In this document: piece by piece, positions 1 to 10,688 of the stretch
Numbering within the stretch: position 1 is the first letter of the stretch
How the letters are laid out: each line of letters begins with the position of its first letter
Assembly: GCF_025717515.1 (NCBI RefSeq)
Contig: NZ_JAJIRN010000002.1
Location: 1-64,000 of the forward strand
Direction: 5' to 3'
DNA: 64,000 nucleotides
Source: Roseateles oligotrophus
GTDB lineage: Bacteria; Pseudomonadota; Gammaproteobacteria; Burkholderiales; Burkholderiaceae_C
Program-made: the position numbers and the translations under genes
Notes under the pieces: generated by a model
The model's database searches: none
What the model saw: the letters and a program-made list of their open reading frames with translations, nothing else
Told to the model about the DNA's origin: nothing

Positions 1-480
1 CGCCAGAATCATCACCGTGCTGCCCAGAATCACGCATTGCGTGATCGTGATGACGGGGCCGCCCAGATCAATCGGCGTGGTCGGCAGCAGCAGCGGGAAG
101 GGCTTTGGGTTCGGCTTCCAGATGATCATGGCCAACGTCTGCAGCAGCAAAGACATGCCCATCGCCGTGATCAAGGGCGCCAGGCGCGGCGCATTGCGCA
201 GCGGCCGGTAGGCGATCTTCTCGACCAGGAAGTTCAGCGAGGTGCAGACGACGACGGCGCAGGCCAAGCCGATCAGCATCATCAGCCAGCCCGGCATGCC
301 GGAATCGGCCAAGGCACTGACCACGGTCCAGCTGACCAGCGCACCGACCATCAAGATTTCGCCATGGGCGAAATTGATCAGGTTGATGATGCCGTAGACC
401 ATGGTGTAGCCCAGGGCCACCAAGGCATACATGCTGCCGAGCACCAGACCATTGATGATTTGCTGGAAAAAAGTTTCCAT
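1..480 (-). CDS. livH: Branched-chain amino acid ABC transporter permease LivH (truncated by window edge)
   Basis: Inner-membrane permease of the Leu/Ile/Val (or related amide/urea) ABC importer. The minus-strand frame opens METFFQQIINGLVLGSMYAL and continues through the LivH signature GYTMVYGIINLINFAHGEI, so the N-terminal third is seen and the rest lies beyond base 1. The start at 480 is preceded by a GGAG-type ribosome site (ACCGGAGACGTCA). Sequence identity with the LivH family is clear by eye. The substrate cannot be fixed without the neighbouring binding protein, which should lie outside the window. Confidence 0.92.
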   Translation of the reverse strand, partial: METFFQQIINGLVLGSMYALVALGYTMVYGIINLINFAHGEILMVGALVSWTVVSALADSGMPGWLMMLIGLACAVVVCTSLNFLVEKIAYRPLRNAPRLAPLITAMGMSLLLQTLAMIIWKPNPKPFPLLLPTTPIDLGGPVITITQCVILGSTVMILA

Positions 481-550
481 TGACGTCTCCGGTTTGACGA
501 ACCGGCAAGGGATTGCCGGACGACTATTTCATTGGGCTGAAAAATGAGCA

Positions 551-581
551 AATAAAAAAGCCCGCCGCAAAGTCGGCGGGC
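551..581 (-). terminator. Intrinsic terminator after rarA
   Basis: On the minus strand, arms GCCCGCCG and CGGCGGGC close a short loop and are followed by TTTTTTATTT. It lies downstream of rarA and upstream of livH, so it should end the ftsK-lolA-rarA transcript and insulate livH. Confidence 0.8.
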
Positions 582-684
582 CTTGATCGGCCATCAATTC
601 CTGCAGGCTGGTCGGGATTGTAGGAGTGCGTGATGAGCAAAATTCGCGGGTGTTTACCCGTAGCGCCTGAAGCATAAAACTTGT

Positions 685-2016
685 TCATTTGACCGATTCA
701 TTTTGCTCTGCATTCAAACGCCGCAACTCGGTCAGCCGCTCGCCGATGCGCAACTCCAAACCTCGCCCAACGGGCTCGTAAAAGCGCTGATCCTCCAGCC
801 CCTCAGGCATATAGCTGACACCGGCCGCGAAGCCACCCGGCTCATCATGCGCATAACGGTATTCACGCCCGTAGCCCAACTCACTCATCAAGCGCGTCGG
901 AGCGTTGCGCAGATGCAGCGGAACGGGCCGGCTGCTGTCCGTTTTGACCAGGGCGCGAGCCGCTTTGTAGGCGCTGTAGACCGCATTCGACTTCGGCGCC
1001 ACGGCCAAAAACACCACCGCCTGAGCCAGCGTCAGTTCACCCTCGGGGGAACCCAGGCGCTCATAGGTATCGGCCGCATCCAGACAGATACGCAGCGCCC
1101 TGGGATCGGCCAGACCGATATCCTCGCTGGCCATACGAATCAAGCGGCGGGCGATATAGCGCACGTCGACGCCGCCGTCCAACATGCGGGCAAACCAATA
1201 CAGGGCGGCATCGGGGTCAGAACCACGCACCGATTTATGCAGTGCCGAGATCACGTCGTAAAACTGCTCACCGCCCTTGTCATAACGACGCAACTGCTCG
1301 CCCAAAGCGCGCTCCAGCGCAGCCTCGTCGATCTCTTGCGCCGACTTCGGCGCCAAGGCCACCGCTGCATCCACCGCATTCAGCAGACGCCTGGCGTCAC
1401 CATCCGCGTAGGCCGCCAGGCGCTTGGCCGCAGCGGGCGTGAAAGGCGGACTGGCCAAGACCTGCACTGCACGTTCGACCAAGGCCAACAACTCGCCCTC
1501 ATCCAGCGACTTCAGCACATGTACGCTGGCCCTGGACAAAAGCGCCGAGTTGACCTCGAAGGATGGGTTCTCGGTGGTGGCCCCGATGAAGGTAAACAGG
1601 CCCGACTCGACGTGAGGCAAGAAGGCATCCTGCTGCGACTTGTTGAAACGGTGCACCTCATCGACAAAAACCACGGTGCGCCGCCCTTGCGCCGCCACCG
1701 CTTGGGCACGCTCGACCGCCTCACGAATCTCCTTGACCCCGCCCAGCACGGCCGAGATGGTGATGAACTGGGCGTCGAAGGCCTGCGTCATCAAGCGCGC
1801 CAAAGTCGTCTTGCCGACGCCGGGCGGGCCCCACAGAATCATCGAGTGCAGACGACCCGATTCGAAGGCGGCACGCAAGGGCATGCCCGGCCCGAGCAAT
1901 TGGCGCTGACCGATCACTTCGTCCAAATGGGTCGGCCGCAGGCGCTCGGCCAGGGGCTGATTCAGGTGAGCCGCCGGGCTCGCTGCGGGCAACTCGGGGA
2001 ACAGGGAATCACTCAT
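685..2016 (-). CDS. rarA: Replication-associated recombination protein A (RarA/MgsA), AAA+ ATPase
   Basis: Clamp-loader-like AAA+ ATPase that acts at stalled replication forks. Visible motifs are Walker A GPPGVGKTTLA near residue 55, Walker B VVFVDEVHRFNKSQQ and a sensor-1 region GATTENPSFEVN, followed by the C-terminal tetramerisation part with YKAARA and LRNAPT, typical of the family at about 440 residues. I chose the ATG at 2016 (MSDSLFPELP); a TTG six codons upstream at 2034 is also possible. It is the last gene of the ftsK-lolA-rarA operon, 23 bases after lolA, a common order in beta- and gammaproteobacteria. Confidence 0.95.
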   Translation of the reverse strand: MSDSLFPELPAASPAAHLNQPLAERLRPTHLDEVIGQRQLLGPGMPLRAAFESGRLHSMILWGPPGVGKTTLARLMTQAFDAQFITISAVLGGVKEIREAVERAQAVAAQGRRTVVFVDEVHRFNKSQQDAFLPHVESGLFTFIGATTENPSFEVNSALLSRASVHVLKSLDEGELLALVERAVQVLASPPFTPAAAKRLAAYADGDARRLLNAVDAAVALAPKSAQEIDEAALERALGEQLRRYDKGGEQFYDVISALHKSVRGSDPDAALYWFARMLDGGVDVRYIARRLIRMASEDIGLADPRALRICLDAADTYERLGSPEGELTLAQAVVFLAVAPKSNAVYSAYKAARALVKTDSSRPVPLHLRNAPTRLMSELGYGREYRYAHDEPGGFAAGVSYMPEGLEDQRFYEPVGRGLELRIGERLTELRRLNAEQNESVK

Positions 2017-2039
2017 CGTCAACTGACGTTCCAAACAAG

Positions 2040-2654
2040 CTATTGCTCAAGCAAATCGGCACCGGCCGGCAAAGTAAAACGAAACCTGTCGGCCGCCAAA
2101 ACAGGATTCAGCGCCAGCGCAGAAAAGTCCAAACGCGAGCTTTGGCCGAAGCCATCAACGATCTCCAAGGCCGCCAAGTCGCGCCCTTTGAAACCGACCT
2201 TCAACGATTGAAAGCCACCGTCTGCCTGTTTGGGCAGGGCCTGCACCCAATCCAGGCCGCCTTTGGACGGCAGCGCCTTGAGCGTGAAGTCGCGCTCCAA
2301 ATTCCCCCCGGCCAGCAATGCGGCGGGCGTGGCGCCCAAGGCCTGCGACATCCGGTGCGAACTGGCCTGATTGAGACCGGGATCGAACATCCAGACCTTT
2401 TGCCCATCGGCAACGATCAATTGCTCGGTCGGCGGCAGATAGGCAAATCGGAATTGATTGGGGCGTTGGAACTCGAAACTGCCGCTGGTCACTTTCGTGC
2501 GAGACCCGTCGGGGGAAGTTACGGTTTGGCTGAACTGGGCACGCCCGCTCTTGGCCTCGCGCACGAAGTCCTTCAAGGCGGCCACGGCATCTGCGTGGGC
2601 ATGGCCGAACAAGCTCAGCAAGCCGCACAGCAGGAAGACCTTTAGTCGCATCAT
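2040..2654 (-). CDS. lolA: Outer-membrane lipoprotein carrier protein LolA
   Basis: Periplasmic chaperone that receives lipoproteins from the LolCDE complex and passes them to LolB at the outer membrane. The N-terminus ([21 protein letters not shown]) is a Sec signal peptide with cleavage after AHA. The mature part has the LolA pattern of [23 protein letters not shown] and [20 protein letters not shown]. Length of 204 residues is normal. The start overlaps the ftsK stop by four bases, suggesting translational coupling. Confidence 0.96.
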   Translation of the reverse strand: MMRLKVFLLCGLLSLFGHAHADAVAALKDFVREAKSGRAQFSQTVTSPDGSRTKVTSGSFEFQRPNQFRFAYLPPTEQLIVADGQKVWMFDPGLNQASSHRMSQALGATPAALLAGGNLERDFTLKALPSKGGLDWVQALPKQADGGFQSLKVGFKGRDLAALEIVDGFGQSSRLDFSALALNPVLAADRFRFTLPAGADLLEQ

Positions 2655-5011
2655 TCTTCTCGCTTAGGTAATAACAAGTCACGATTGCCATTGCTGCCCA
2701 TACTGGACACCAGCCCGGATTTTTCCATTTGTTCCAACAAGCGCGCCGCCCGGTTGTAGCCGATACGCAAGTGCCGCTGCACCAGTGAGATCGAAGCACG
2801 GCGATGCTGCAAGACGATGGCCACGGCCTGGTCATACATCGCATCCGCCTCGCCTTCGCCGGAGCCGGGCACACCGCTTTCACCGCCCTCGCCTTCGAGC
2901 ACGCCGCCCTCGAGAATGCCCTCAATGTAATTGGGCTCGCCCTTGGACTTCAGGTACTCGACCACCCGGTGCACCTCATCGTCACTGACGAAAGCGCCGT
3001 GGACTCGAATCGGCAGGCCGGTACCCGAGGGCATATAGAGCATGTCACCCATGCCCAACAAGGCCTCGGCACCCATCTGATCAAGAATGGTGCGGCTGTC
3101 AATTTTGGAGCTGACCTGGAAGGACAGCCGAGTCGGAATATTGGCCTTGATCAGACCGGTAATCACGTCCACGCTGGGGCGCTGTGTCGCCAGAATCAAG
3201 TGAATGCCGGCCGCGCGGGCTTTCTGCGCCAGGCGTGCGATCAACTCCTCGATCTTCTTGCCAACCACCATCATCAGGTCGGCCAACTCATCGATCACGA
3301 CCACGATAAAGGGCAGCCTATCCAAGGGCTCGGGCGCCTCGGGCGTCAGGCTGAAGGGGTTGCCAATGCTCTCGCCGCGCTCGTTGGCCTCATCGATCTT
3401 CTTGTTGTAGCCGGCCAGATTGCGCACGCCCATCTTGCTCATCAGCTTGTAGCGGCGCTCCATCTCGCCGACACACCAGTTGAGCGCATTGGACGCCTGC
3501 TTCATATCGGTCACGACCGGCGCCAGCAAATGCGGAATGCCCTCGTAGACGCTCATCTCCAGCATCTTCGGATCGATAAGAATCAAGCGCACATCACGCG
3601 CTTCGGCCTTGTAGAGCAAGGACAGAATCATCGCGTTGATACCGACCGACTTGCCCGAACCGGTGGTACCGGCCACCAGGCAATGCGGCATCTTGGCCAG
3701 ATCGGCCACCACGGGCAGGCCGACGATGTCTTTGCCCAAACCCATGGTCAGCTGAGATGTTGCGTCAGCATAGACTTGCGAGCCCAAGATTTCGGACAGA
3801 CGGATGGTTTGGCGCCGCGCATTGGGCAGTTCCAAGGCCATATAGTTCTTGCCGGGGATCACCTCGACAACCCGGATCGACACCAGGCTCAGGCTGCGCG
3901 ACAGATCCTTGGCCAAGCCAACGATTTGCGAGCCCTTGACGCCGGTGGCCGGCTCGATCTCGTAGCGCGTGATCACCGGGCCGGGCGAGGCCGCCACCAC
4001 CCTGACTTCGACGCCAAAGTCGCGCAGCTTCTTCTCGATCATGCGCGAGGTCATCTCCAGCGACTCCGGCGTCACCGACTCGACCCGCAGCGAGGCCACG
4101 TCCAGAAGATCCACCTGGGGCAGCTTGCTATCGCTGGCGTCGACAAACAAGGCCGACTGCCGCTCTTTGGCTACGCGCGTGGACTTGGGGACCTCGAACA
4201 CCGGCGCCTCAATCACGATGGGCACATGCTCGGCCACCACTTGGCGCTCAACTTCGACCACATGCTCTTGTTCGCGTTCTTGCACGGCCTGAACGCCGAC
4301 ACGCTGGTCCTCGGCCTGTTCGCGGCGCTGCAGATAGCGTTCACGCAAGTCGTCAAGCCACCGGCCGGACTGCTCGGCGAGCCGCAGCCAGGAAAACTTC
4401 AGGGCGAGACCGGCCCCGATCAAAAGCAAGGCAATGCTCAGCAGACCCGAGCCCGCAAAGCCCAAGGCGCGCATGCTCCAAGGTCCGAGCGCATAACCCA
4501 GAACGCCACCGGCGTGACCGGGCAGGTGCGACTCCCAAGAGTAGAGCCGCGTCCACTCCAGCGAACAGCTGGCGCACATCAGCAGCAAGATGCCCAATAG
4601 ATACAGGCCGGTGGACTTAGCGTTCGGAACTGCGGGCTCGGAGTCGGCGCGCAACAAGCCGGCCAAACTGCTCAACCAAGTGCGCAGCCCCACCAGCAGC
4701 AACCACCAAGTCGAGAAACCGAAACTGAAAAGCAGCAAATCGGCTATCCAGGCTCCGACCGCACCGAATCGATTCGCATGCAAGTCGCGGCTGCCCGAAA
4801 TCGAGAAGGCGGCGTCATGGCGGTCATAGGACAGCAAGGCCATCAAGACCAAGCACCACAGCAAACCGCCAAGCAAAAGCCACACCGGCGTTCGCAAAGG
4901 GTTTTGCTTCACCGGCGCCGCAGGAGCGGCCTTTTTGCCTTGCCGCTTATAGACTTTATCGCTGACGCCGGCTTCATCGCCGCCCAGCATGGAACCCAGG
5001 GGAAAACTCAT
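2651..5011 (-). CDS. ftsK: DNA translocase FtsK
   Basis: Septal DNA pump that coordinates chromosome dimer resolution with division. The N-terminus has about four membrane segments within residues 25-190, then a short charged linker, then the alpha-beta motor with Walker [15 protein letters not shown] and Walker [15 protein letters not shown], and finally a gamma winged-helix domain ([20 protein letters not shown]) that reads KOPS sites. At 786 residues it is a short-linker FtsK/SpoIIIE type. I start at MSFPLGSML (5011); an upstream in-frame ATG at 5050 falls inside a 58-bp repeat that copies the start region, so the true start is uncertain. lolA follows with overlapping stop/start. Confidence 0.95.
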   Translation of the reverse strand: MSFPLGSMLGGDEAGVSDKVYKRQGKKAAPAAPVKQNPLRTPVWLLLGGLLWCLVLMALLSYDRHDAAFSISGSRDLHANRFGAVGAWIADLLLFSFGFSTWWLLLVGLRTWLSSLAGLLRADSEPAVPNAKSTGLYLLGILLLMCASCSLEWTRLYSWESHLPGHAGGVLGYALGPWSMRALGFAGSGLLSIALLLIGAGLALKFSWLRLAEQSGRWLDDLRERYLQRREQAEDQRVGVQAVQEREQEHVVEVERQVVAEHVPIVIEAPVFEVPKSTRVAKERQSALFVDASDSKLPQVDLLDVASLRVESVTPESLEMTSRMIEKKLRDFGVEVRVVAASPGPVITRYEIEPATGVKGSQIVGLAKDLSRSLSLVSIRVVEVIPGKNYMALELPNARRQTIRLSEILGSQVYADATSQLTMGLGKDIVGLPVVADLAKMPHCLVAGTTGSGKSVGINAMILSLLYKAEARDVRLILIDPKMLEMSVYEGIPHLLAPVVTDMKQASNALNWCVGEMERRYKLMSKMGVRNLAGYNKKIDEANERGESIGNPFSLTPEAPEPLDRLPFIVVVIDELADLMMVVGKKIEELIARLAQKARAAGIHLILATQRPSVDVITGLIKANIPTRLSFQVSSKIDSRTILDQMGAEALLGMGDMLYMPSGTGLPIRVHGAFVSDDEVHRVVEYLKSKGEPNYIEGILEGGVLEGEGGESGVPGSGEGEADAMYDQAVAIVLQHRRASISLVQRHLRIGYNRAARLLEQMEKSGLVSSMGSNGNRDLLLPKREE

Positions 5012-5136
5012 GCCGCCATTGTGGCCTAAGAGATAGGCACTCTCGTGCATGAGTTTCGCTAAAACTCATGCCGCCATTGTGACCTAAGCGCAAGGCGCTC
5101 TTGGGCAAGAGTTTCGCCAAAACTCATGCCGCCATG
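5003..5136. repeat. 58-bp tandem direct repeat over the ftsK start region
   Basis: Two full units (5003-5060 and 5061-5118) match at about 49 of 58 positions, and a third partial unit (5119-5135) repeats the first 17 bases. Each unit carries, on the minus strand, the GGCGGCATGAGTTTT start-codon context of ftsK. A perfect 10-bp inverted repeat (GCATGAGTTT and AAACTCATGC, 5-base loop) sits at the first unit junction, 5047-5071. The period is not a multiple of three, so the copied start codons are in different frames. Confidence 0.85.
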
Positions 5137-5148
5137 GCGACTAATCGT

Positions 5149-5814
5149 TCAATCAGGGAAACGCTGCTTGATGACGACCGAGCCGTTCTCCAGGGTCTCG
5201 ATCACGCCGCGTTCTTCCAGATCCTTCATCACCCGGCTGACCATCTCGCGCGAGGCGCCAACCACTTTGGCCATGTCTTGACGCGAGACCTTGCCGCGAA
5301 TGATCTTGATGCCTTTTTCTTCCTCGGACATATCCAGCAAAGTCCGGGCCACGCGGCCATAGACATCAAGCAAGGCCAGCGACTCGATCTGCCGGTCCGC
5401 ATTGCGCAGACGCGCCACCAAGCCACGCAAAATTGCATAGGAGAGGCTGCTGCTGTCCGGCAGGCAGCGCGCGAACTCATTGCGACCGAGCACCAACATA
5501 TCGGTCTGCACCTCGGCACGCACGGTGGCCGAATGCGGCTCATGGTCGATCAGACTCATCTCACCGACATAGTGGCCAGGCTGCAGCACCGCCAGAATCA
5601 CTTCGCGACCGCGTGTATCTGCGGTTAGCACGCGCGCACGCCCGTTCAGCAAGATGAACAAGGCATTCGATTTGGTGTTTTGCTCGACGATCAACTCGCC
5701 GCGCTTGAAACGCCGTTTGACGACACTATCCGCAATGGACTGTGCCTGATCGGTGGTGAGCAGGGAAAACAAGGGCACCCTGCGGATCAGGTCCAAATTT
5801 GACAGCATCGCCAT
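5149..5814 (-). CDS. Crp/Fnr-family transcriptional regulator
   Basis: Cytosolic DNA-binding regulator of 221 residues. Residues about 15-130 form a cyclic-nucleotide-binding-type beta barrel with GELIVEQNTKSNALFILLNGRARV and GHYVGEMSLIDHEPHSATVRA, and residues 150-215 a helix-turn-helix with VSRQDMAKVVGASREMVSRVMKDLEERG, close to the Crp recognition helix. No N-terminal cysteine cluster is present, so it is not an oxygen-sensing Fnr. It lies divergent from trxB and directly upstream of ftsK. Similar genes are common here in Burkholderiales; whether it binds cAMP is not shown. Confidence 0.9.
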   Translation of the reverse strand: MAMLSNLDLIRRVPLFSLLTTDQAQSIADSVVKRRFKRGELIVEQNTKSNALFILLNGRARVLTADTRGREVILAVLQPGHYVGEMSLIDHEPHSATVRAEVQTDMLVLGRNEFARCLPDSSSLSYAILRGLVARLRNADRQIESLALLDVYGRVARTLLDMSEEEKGIKIIRGKVSRQDMAKVVGASREMVSRVMKDLEERGVIETLENGSVVIKQRFPD

Positions 5815-5834
5815 AAACAGCCTCCATTGACTAA

Positions 5835-6947
<1,113 letters not shown>

Positions 6948-6963
6948 ATTGGCATTTTTCGGC

Positions 6964-7133
6964 TATACTCTTAGGCTTGCTTGCTGGATGGACCGCGCCC
7001 CGACGCTCAATCTCAACGATTGCACCGAAGGGTTTGGCAAAGCATAAAGTGGTCATGTGGTCATCCCTTGGCACTGCAATCGCAGGATGCACAAAGGGAT
7101 TGACCGGTCAACAATTCAAACCGGAGAAGCGTC
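6964..7133 (+). promoter_or_regulatory. Candidate promoter and leader of rpmB-rpmG
   Basis: A TATACT hexamer at 6964-6969 lies just after trxB; no good -35 box is seen at normal spacing. If used, the leader is about 155 bases long. It contains a perfect 12-bp palindrome TTGACCGGTCAA at 7100-7111, ending 22 bases before the rpmB start, and a GGAG ribosome site just before the start. The promoter is a weak call; the palindrome is certain. Confidence 0.4.
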
Positions 7134-7367
7134 ATGGCACGCGTCTGTCAAGTCACGGGCAAGAAGCCCATGGTTGGGAACAATGTTTCTCACGCCAACA
7201 ATAAAACGAAACGTCGGTTCTTGCCGAATCTGCAGTACCGCCGCTTCTTCGTTGAATCAGAGAACCGTTGGATTCGTCTGCGCATCAGCAATGCTGCTTT
7301 GCGTTTGATCGACAAGGTCGGTATCGACCAAGTCGTCGCCGATCTGCGCGCCAAAGGCGAGCTCTGA
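7134..7367 (+). CDS. rpmB: 50S ribosomal protein L28
   Basis: Large-subunit ribosomal protein of 77 residues with the L28 signature [20 protein letters not shown] followed by RRFLPNLQ and [25 protein letters not shown] gives a good ribosome site before the ATG. It is followed 29 bases later by rpmG, the usual pair. Confidence 0.97.
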   Translation: MARVCQVTGKKPMVGNNVSHANNKTKRRFLPNLQYRRFFVESENRWIRLRISNAALRLIDKVGIDQVVADLRAKGEL

Positions 7368-7396
7368 TCTAGCACTGAGTATCAAGGAGCACAATC

Positions 7397-7564
7397 ATGG
7401 CCAAAGGCGCACGCGAAAAAATCAAGTTGGAGTCGACCGCAGGTACGGGTCACTTCTACACGACAGACAAGAACAAGAAGACTACGACCGGCAAGCTCGA
7501 ATTCATGAAATTCGACCCCAAGGCTCGCAAGCATGTTCTGTACAAAGAAACCAAGCTGAGATAA
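7397..7564 (+). CDS. rpmG: 50S ribosomal protein L33
   Basis: A 55-residue ribosomal protein ([20 protein letters not shown], then [16 protein letters not shown] and the C-terminal [17 protein letters not shown]). The zinc-binding cysteine pairs of the zinc-containing form are absent, so this is the cysteine-free paralogue type, normal for many proteobacteria. AAGGAG lies ten bases before the ATG. It shares a transcript with rpmB and ends at a strong terminator. Confidence 0.96.
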   Translation: MAKGAREKIKLESTAGTGHFYTTDKNKKTTTGKLEFMKFDPKARKHVLYKETKLR

Positions 7565-7593
7565 GTCAGCCCTGACCTTCAAGTCAGAGACAA

Positions 7594-7625
7594 AACCCCG
7601 CCAGCCATGCTGCCGGGGTTTTTTT
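7594..7625 (+). terminator. Intrinsic terminator after rpmBG
   Basis: Arms ACCCCG and CGGGGT with inner CAG/CTG pairing are followed by TTTTTTTA, 30 bases after the rpmG stop. Confidence 0.88.
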
Positions 7626-7717
7626 ACGCCCAAGATAGACGGAAGCGGCTCAACTCATTCAGCACCCGTTCGGCCGGCAAAGGGCAGAGCCAGAACAAGC
7701 ACATCCGATCGCCCAAC

Positions 7718-7746
7718 AAAAAGGACACCTCCATGGGTGTCCTTTT
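7718..7746. terminator. Bidirectional terminator between rpmG and the desaturase
   Basis: Perfect 11-bp arms AAAAGGACACC and GGTGTCCTTTT around a short loop, T-rich on both strands. It should end the minus-strand desaturase transcript and back up the rpmBG terminator. Confidence 0.85.
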
Positions 7747-7788
7747 CGTATCAAGCGCCAATCGAAGGCGCCGACAGCCGCAGTTTCT

Positions 7789-9009
7789 TCAGGCGCGCGC
7801 GGCGCGCAGACTCATCGAGAAACTGCGCAACTCGGCAATACCGCTCTCCTCGGCGCGCCGGCACCAGGCCTGCAGATCGCTGACCAACTGCTCGGCCGAC
7901 ACATTGGTACGGGTCCAGAGTTGACGCAACTCTTCTCGCATCGTTACCAACTTGTCGAGCGAAGGGCTGGCGGCACGCAGGCTGGCAATTTGATCCAGCA
8001 TGGAGACCGGAATACGCGCCTCATCCCTGTGCAGCCAACGGCTGGCCGATTGGAACTGCGCCCATTGAGCACTGCGCTCCTGGCCCTGCGCCTTCATCTT
8101 GGCCAACTCGGCTGAGCACGCCGCCTTCAAGCCGCGACCATAGCTGGCCATGACTTCATAACGATTGGCAATGACGGCCTCCAAGGTGTCCTTGTCGGCG
8201 GGCTTGATTTCCCCCAGACGCAGCTTCGGCGCCGTTTTGCGCACCTTGGCCCAGCCCAGCATTTCGAATGCACGGATATAACCCCAGCCGATGTCAAACT
8301 CGTACGTCTTGACCGAGAACTTGGCCGAAGTCGGGTAGGTGTGGTGATTGTTATGCAGTTCCTCGCCACCAATCAAAATCCCCCAAGGCGAGACATTGGT
8401 CGATGCATCGGGAGCCTCGAAGTTACGATAACCCCACCAGTGCCCCAAGCCATTGATGACGCCGGTCGCCCAGACAGGAATCCAGACCATCTGAATCGCC
8501 CAGATGGTCGCGCCAATCGCACCGAACAAGGCCAAGTTGATGATCAGCATCAAGCCCACGCCTTGCCAGCTGTAGCGGGTGTAGAGATTGCGCTCGATCC
8601 AATCGTTGGGTGTGCCGGTGCCGTACTTGGAGATCGTCTCGGGATTCAAAGCCTCGGCTCGGTAGAGCTCAACGCCGGTCAGCAACAAGGCCTTCAAGCC
8701 GCGTGTCTGCGGGCTGTGCGGGTCTTCTTCTGTCTCGCATTTGGCGTGGTGCTTGCGGTGCACGGCCACAAATTCCTTGGTCACCATGCCGGTGGTCAAC
8801 CACAAGCAAAGCCGGAAAAAATGTGAAGGGATAGGCCCCAGATCCAAGGCCCGGTGGGCTTGAGCACGGTGCAAAAAGATCGTCACGCCCAAAATCGTGA
8901 AGTGCGTGATCACCAGGGTGTAGACCACCATCTGCCACGCAGACGCGTCAAGCAGACCATGGGCCAACCACTGCACCAAGGCATCATGGATTGTCATCAA
9001 GAAGTTCAT
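7789..9009 (-). CDS. Membrane fatty-acid (acyl-CoA delta-9 type) desaturase
   Basis: Di-iron membrane enzyme that introduces a cis double bond into acyl chains. The three histidine boxes are visible: HRAQAH near residue 48, HRKHH near 85 and HNNHH near 218, separated by hydrophobic segments at residues 25-45, 60-80 and 145-190. The C-terminal 150 residues are a soluble helical extension rich in charged residues, present in many Burkholderiales members of this family. It stands alone between terminators. Substrate (CoA, ACP or phospholipid-bound acyl) is not shown. Confidence 0.92.
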   Translation of the reverse strand: MNFLMTIHDALVQWLAHGLLDASAWQMVVYTLVITHFTILGVTIFLHRAQAHRALDLGPIPSHFFRLCLWLTTGMVTKEFVAVHRKHHAKCETEEDPHSPQTRGLKALLLTGVELYRAEALNPETISKYGTGTPNDWIERNLYTRYSWQGVGLMLIINLALFGAIGATIWAIQMVWIPVWATGVINGLGHWWGYRNFEAPDASTNVSPWGILIGGEELHNNHHTYPTSAKFSVKTYEFDIGWGYIRAFEMLGWAKVRKTAPKLRLGEIKPADKDTLEAVIANRYEVMASYGRGLKAACSAELAKMKAQGQERSAQWAQFQSASRWLHRDEARIPVSMLDQIASLRAASPSLDKLVTMREELRQLWTRTNVSAEQLVSDLQAWCRRAEESGIAELRSFSMSLRAARA

Positions 9010-9123
9010 TGGTTCCTAACCCTGCCCGTAGAAGAGCAACAAAATGGACGTAAGCGCGCCAATTGTAGGCGAGCCTCTCTAATTGGCGAGGCATTAAGTC
9101 CCGCAATGCCGGACTGCCTTGGC

Positions 9124-10383
9124 TTATTGCTTCTCCCAAACCGCCGCAAAAAATCCATCGGTCTGGTGCAGATGAGGCCAAAGCCGCAAATAGCCATTTT
9201 CGACCAAGCGGTCTGCATGTTCGACATGCGCGCGTTCCAGGGCCTCGTTGGCGGGCAGCGCCTTGAACTGCGGGTGAGCCGCACCGAAGGCCTCGGCGAT
9301 CACTTCATTCTCATCATTCAACAGGCTGCAAGTGGCATAGACCAGGCGGCCACCCGGCTTCAACAAACGCGCGGCACCGGCCAGAATGGCGGTCTGTTTG
9401 GCTTGCAGCTCCTTGATCGCAAACAGCGACTGACGCCATTTCAAATCAGGGTTGCGGCGCAGGGTTCCCAGGCCCGAACAAGGCGCATCGACCAAAACGC
9501 GGTCGATCTTGCCGGCCAGGCGCTTGATGCGCTCTTCCCGCTCATGTGCGATCTGGGCGGGGTAGACATTCGACAAGCCGCTGCGGGCCAGCCGCGGCTT
9601 CATCGCGGCGAGCCTATGGCCCGAGGTGTCGAAAGCGTACAAACGCCCGGTATTGCGCATCGCCGCGCCCAGCGCCAGCGTCTTGCCGCCGGCGCCGGCG
9701 CAAAAGTCCACCACCATCTCGCCGCGCTTGGCGTCGAGCAACAAGGCGAGCAACTGGCTGCCTTCGTCCTGCACCTCAATGCCGCCGCTATTGAACAGGT
9801 CCAGCTTGCTGAGCGCGGGCTTGCCGTGGATGCGCAGGCCGAGCGGAGAAAAAGGCGTCGGCTCGGCTTCTATGCCCGCCGCCGCCAACACCGCTTGCGC
9901 TTCTTCGCGCTTGGCCTTCAAGGTGTTGACGCGCAAATCAAGCGGCGCCTGCTCATTCATGCTGGCGGCCAATTGCCAGAACTGTTCCTCGCCAAGCCGC
10001 TCCAGCAGCGGCTGAGCCAGCCATTCGGGCAGGTTGTGGCGCAGCTTGGGCGCCAGGCTGGACTTGTCCAAGGCCTGCACCTGCTCCAACCATTGCAACT
10101 CGGTTTGATTCAAGGCGCCGCGCAAGAAAGCGGCATTGCCCTGCCAGGCCAGCAAGGTCAGCCGACGCTCGGTCGGGCCACTGCCCGATTGCGCCAGGTG
10201 CTGCAGCAGGGGCCGCTGCCGCAAGACCGTGTAGGCGGTCTCTGCCAAGGCATGGCGTTCACGCTGGCCGAGGCCCTTGTGTTTACGGAAAAAGGCAGAC
10301 ACGACGCTATCAGCGGGGGTGTCCAGTTGGAGCACGGCGCGCAAAAGCTCGCAGCTCATATCGATGAGGGCATTAGGATGCAT
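9124..10383 (-). CDS. RsmB/NOP-family rRNA (cytosine-C5) methyltransferase
   Basis: SAM-dependent methyltransferase acting on rRNA (RsmB-like). Visible motifs are the SAM site VVDFCAGAGGKTLALGA, motif IV VDAPCSGLGTLRRNPD and motif VI YATCSLLNDENE, giving the two catalytic cysteines expected. An N-terminal NusB-like helical part (MHPNALIDMSCELLRAVL) precedes the catalytic domain. I start at 10383; the open frame runs back to 10443 but reads no family sequence there. In this order it is not next to fmt, so the exact target (C967 or other) is left open. Confidence 0.9.
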   Translation of the reverse strand: MHPNALIDMSCELLRAVLQLDTPADSVVSAFFRKHKGLGQRERHALAETAYTVLRQRPLLQHLAQSGSGPTERRLTLLAWQGNAAFLRGALNQTELQWLEQVQALDKSSLAPKLRHNLPEWLAQPLLERLGEEQFWQLAASMNEQAPLDLRVNTLKAKREEAQAVLAAAGIEAEPTPFSPLGLRIHGKPALSKLDLFNSGGIEVQDEGSQLLALLLDAKRGEMVVDFCAGAGGKTLALGAAMRNTGRLYAFDTSGHRLAAMKPRLARSGLSNVYPAQIAHEREERIKRLAGKIDRVLVDAPCSGLGTLRRNPDLKWRQSLFAIKELQAKQTAILAGAARLLKPGGRLVYATCSLLNDENEVIAEAFGAAHPQFKALPANEALERAHVEHADRLVENGYLRLWPHLHQTDGFFAAVWEKQ

Positions 10384-10454
10384 GCGGCGATTATCCCGCA
10401 CCGTGACCGCACGCCCCAAAAGCGTCACAAACCATTGCCACAAACAAGTTCAAG

Positions 10455-10688
10455 ATGACCTCCGACCTCGCTCCCCTGCCCGCCACCCCACTCGGACGCT
10501 ACCGCCATTACAAAGGCGGTGAATACGAGGTCATTGGCGTGGCCCGCCACAGTGAAACGCTGGAGCCGCTGGTGCTCTACCGGCCGCTCTACAAGGACAG
10601 CGGACTGTGGCTCAGGCCGCATGCGATGTTCTTTGAGTCGCTGCTCGTTGACGGGCAGACGGTCAAGCGCTTCAGCCCAATCAGCTAA
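10455..10688 (+). CDS. DUF1653 domain protein
   Basis: A 77-residue cytosolic protein with the DUF1653 core GRYRHYKGGEYEVIGVARHS, a short SH3-like beta barrel, then LVLYRPLYKDSGLWLRP and the end VKRF. The function of the family is unknown. It is divergent from the RsmB-like gene (71 bases apart) and its stop overlaps the purN stop region by eight bases in convergent orientation. Confidence 0.88.
   Translation: MTSDLAPLPATPLGRYRHYKGGEYEVIGVARHSETLEPLVLYRPLYKDSGLWLRPHAMFFESLLVDGQTVKRFSPIS

Noticed and set aside
68-508. Minus-strand 146-residue frame overlapping livH
   Set aside because: It is a shadow frame; the livH frame carries the family motifs and a ribosome site.
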